The position numbers and the translations under genes were made by a program. Below are positions 5,122 through 5,247 of a stretch of DNA of 5,247 nucleotides, in pieces. The DNA is from Planctomycetota bacterium. GTDB taxonomy: Bacteria; Planctomycetota; UBA1135. The notes beneath the pieces were generated by a model that made no database searches, had not been told where the DNA came from, and saw only the letters and a program-made list of their open reading frames with translations. Where the stretch lies: the NCBI GenBank assembly GCA_027623585.1, contig JAQBVK010000182.1:1-5247 (forward strand). Direction: 5' to 3'. Position 1 is the stretch's first letter; each line of letters opens with the position of its first letter.

Positions 5122-5247
5122 AGCAATCGGGCCTGTTGCTCGATTTGGGCAATCGGCACGCGAAGTTCGCGCGCCATGACCTCGCTGAGGTGCGGCGGAT
5201 CCTGCTCGATCCCGAGCGCGTCGAAGCTTCCGTCGCGGCAGTCCTCC
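5118..5247 (+). CDS. 5' end of a gene, possibly type III pantothenate kinase (CoaX-like)
   Basis: A frame opens at TTG 5118, overlapping the stop of the PDZ gene as TTGA, and stays open for 43 codons to the window edge. Its N-terminus contains LLLDLGNRHAKFA at residues 6-18. This resembles the first strand and phosphate-binding motif of the ASKHA fold as found in type III pantothenate kinase (usually D-x-G-N-T, here D-L-G-N-R), the enzyme that phosphorylates pantothenate in the first step of coenzyme A synthesis. The Thr of the motif is replaced by Arg, and no Shine-Dalgarno is visible. The opposite strand is also open here and ends at 5106 (tail ...LRVPIAQIEQQARLLQGRR), with similar third-position G+C, so a convergent gene remains possible. 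The co-directional layout and the motif favour the forward frame. Confidence 0.45.
   Translation, partial: MKQSGLLLDLGNRHAKFARHDLAEVRRILLDPERVEASVAAVL

Overview
The window is a compact stretch of G+C-rich bacterial chromosome. Every gene reads left to right, the gaps are very short, and third codon positions are strongly biased to G or C. The genes are housekeeping or regulatory: a PTS IIA protein, HPr, an RNase E/G family endoribonuclease, ribosomal proteins L21 and L27, the ribosome-assembly GTPase Obg, a membrane-anchored PDZ protein resembling the type II secretion protein GspC, and the start of a further gene that may be a type III pantothenate kinase. There is no insertion sequence, phage gene, CRISPR array, tRNA or rRNA. 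I see no sign of a defence system or a novel multi-gene system.

Region by region: bases 1-47 hold at most the last codons of an upstream gene. Bases 44-2374 form a tight cluster, ptsN-ptsH-rng, with gaps of 7 and 2 nt, so they are almost certainly co-transcribed. HPr keeps both its phosphocarrier His (H23) and the regulatory Ser (S54, equivalent to Ser46). No sugar permease is present, which suggests a regulatory PTS rather than a transporter. Bases 2375-2405 separate rng from rplU. They contain a plausible promoter overlapping the rng stop, and a C(UUCG)G hairpin whose 3' arm is part of the rplU Shine-Dalgarno. rplU, rpmA and obgE (2406-4136) are the classic conserved L21-L27-Obg block. Each side of obgE carries a G+C-rich hairpin without a U-tract. 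The GspC-like gene (4138-5121) begins 1 nt after obgE ends, and the last reading frame (5118 to the edge) begins on a TTG overlapping its stop.

The genes join two themes: PTS-type phosphorylation signalling, and RNA and ribosome metabolism (RNase E/G, L21, L27, Obg). Whether IIA or HPr affects ribosome or RNase expression cannot be told from sequence.

The organism cannot be fixed. The combination of high G+C, weak or absent Shine-Dalgarno sequences before most genes, a permease-free PTS with an HprK-type serine in HPr, and a GspC-like protein fits a Gram-negative-type lineage outside the well-studied Proteobacteria. Planctomycetota or Myxococcota-like deep lineages are my guess, at low confidence.
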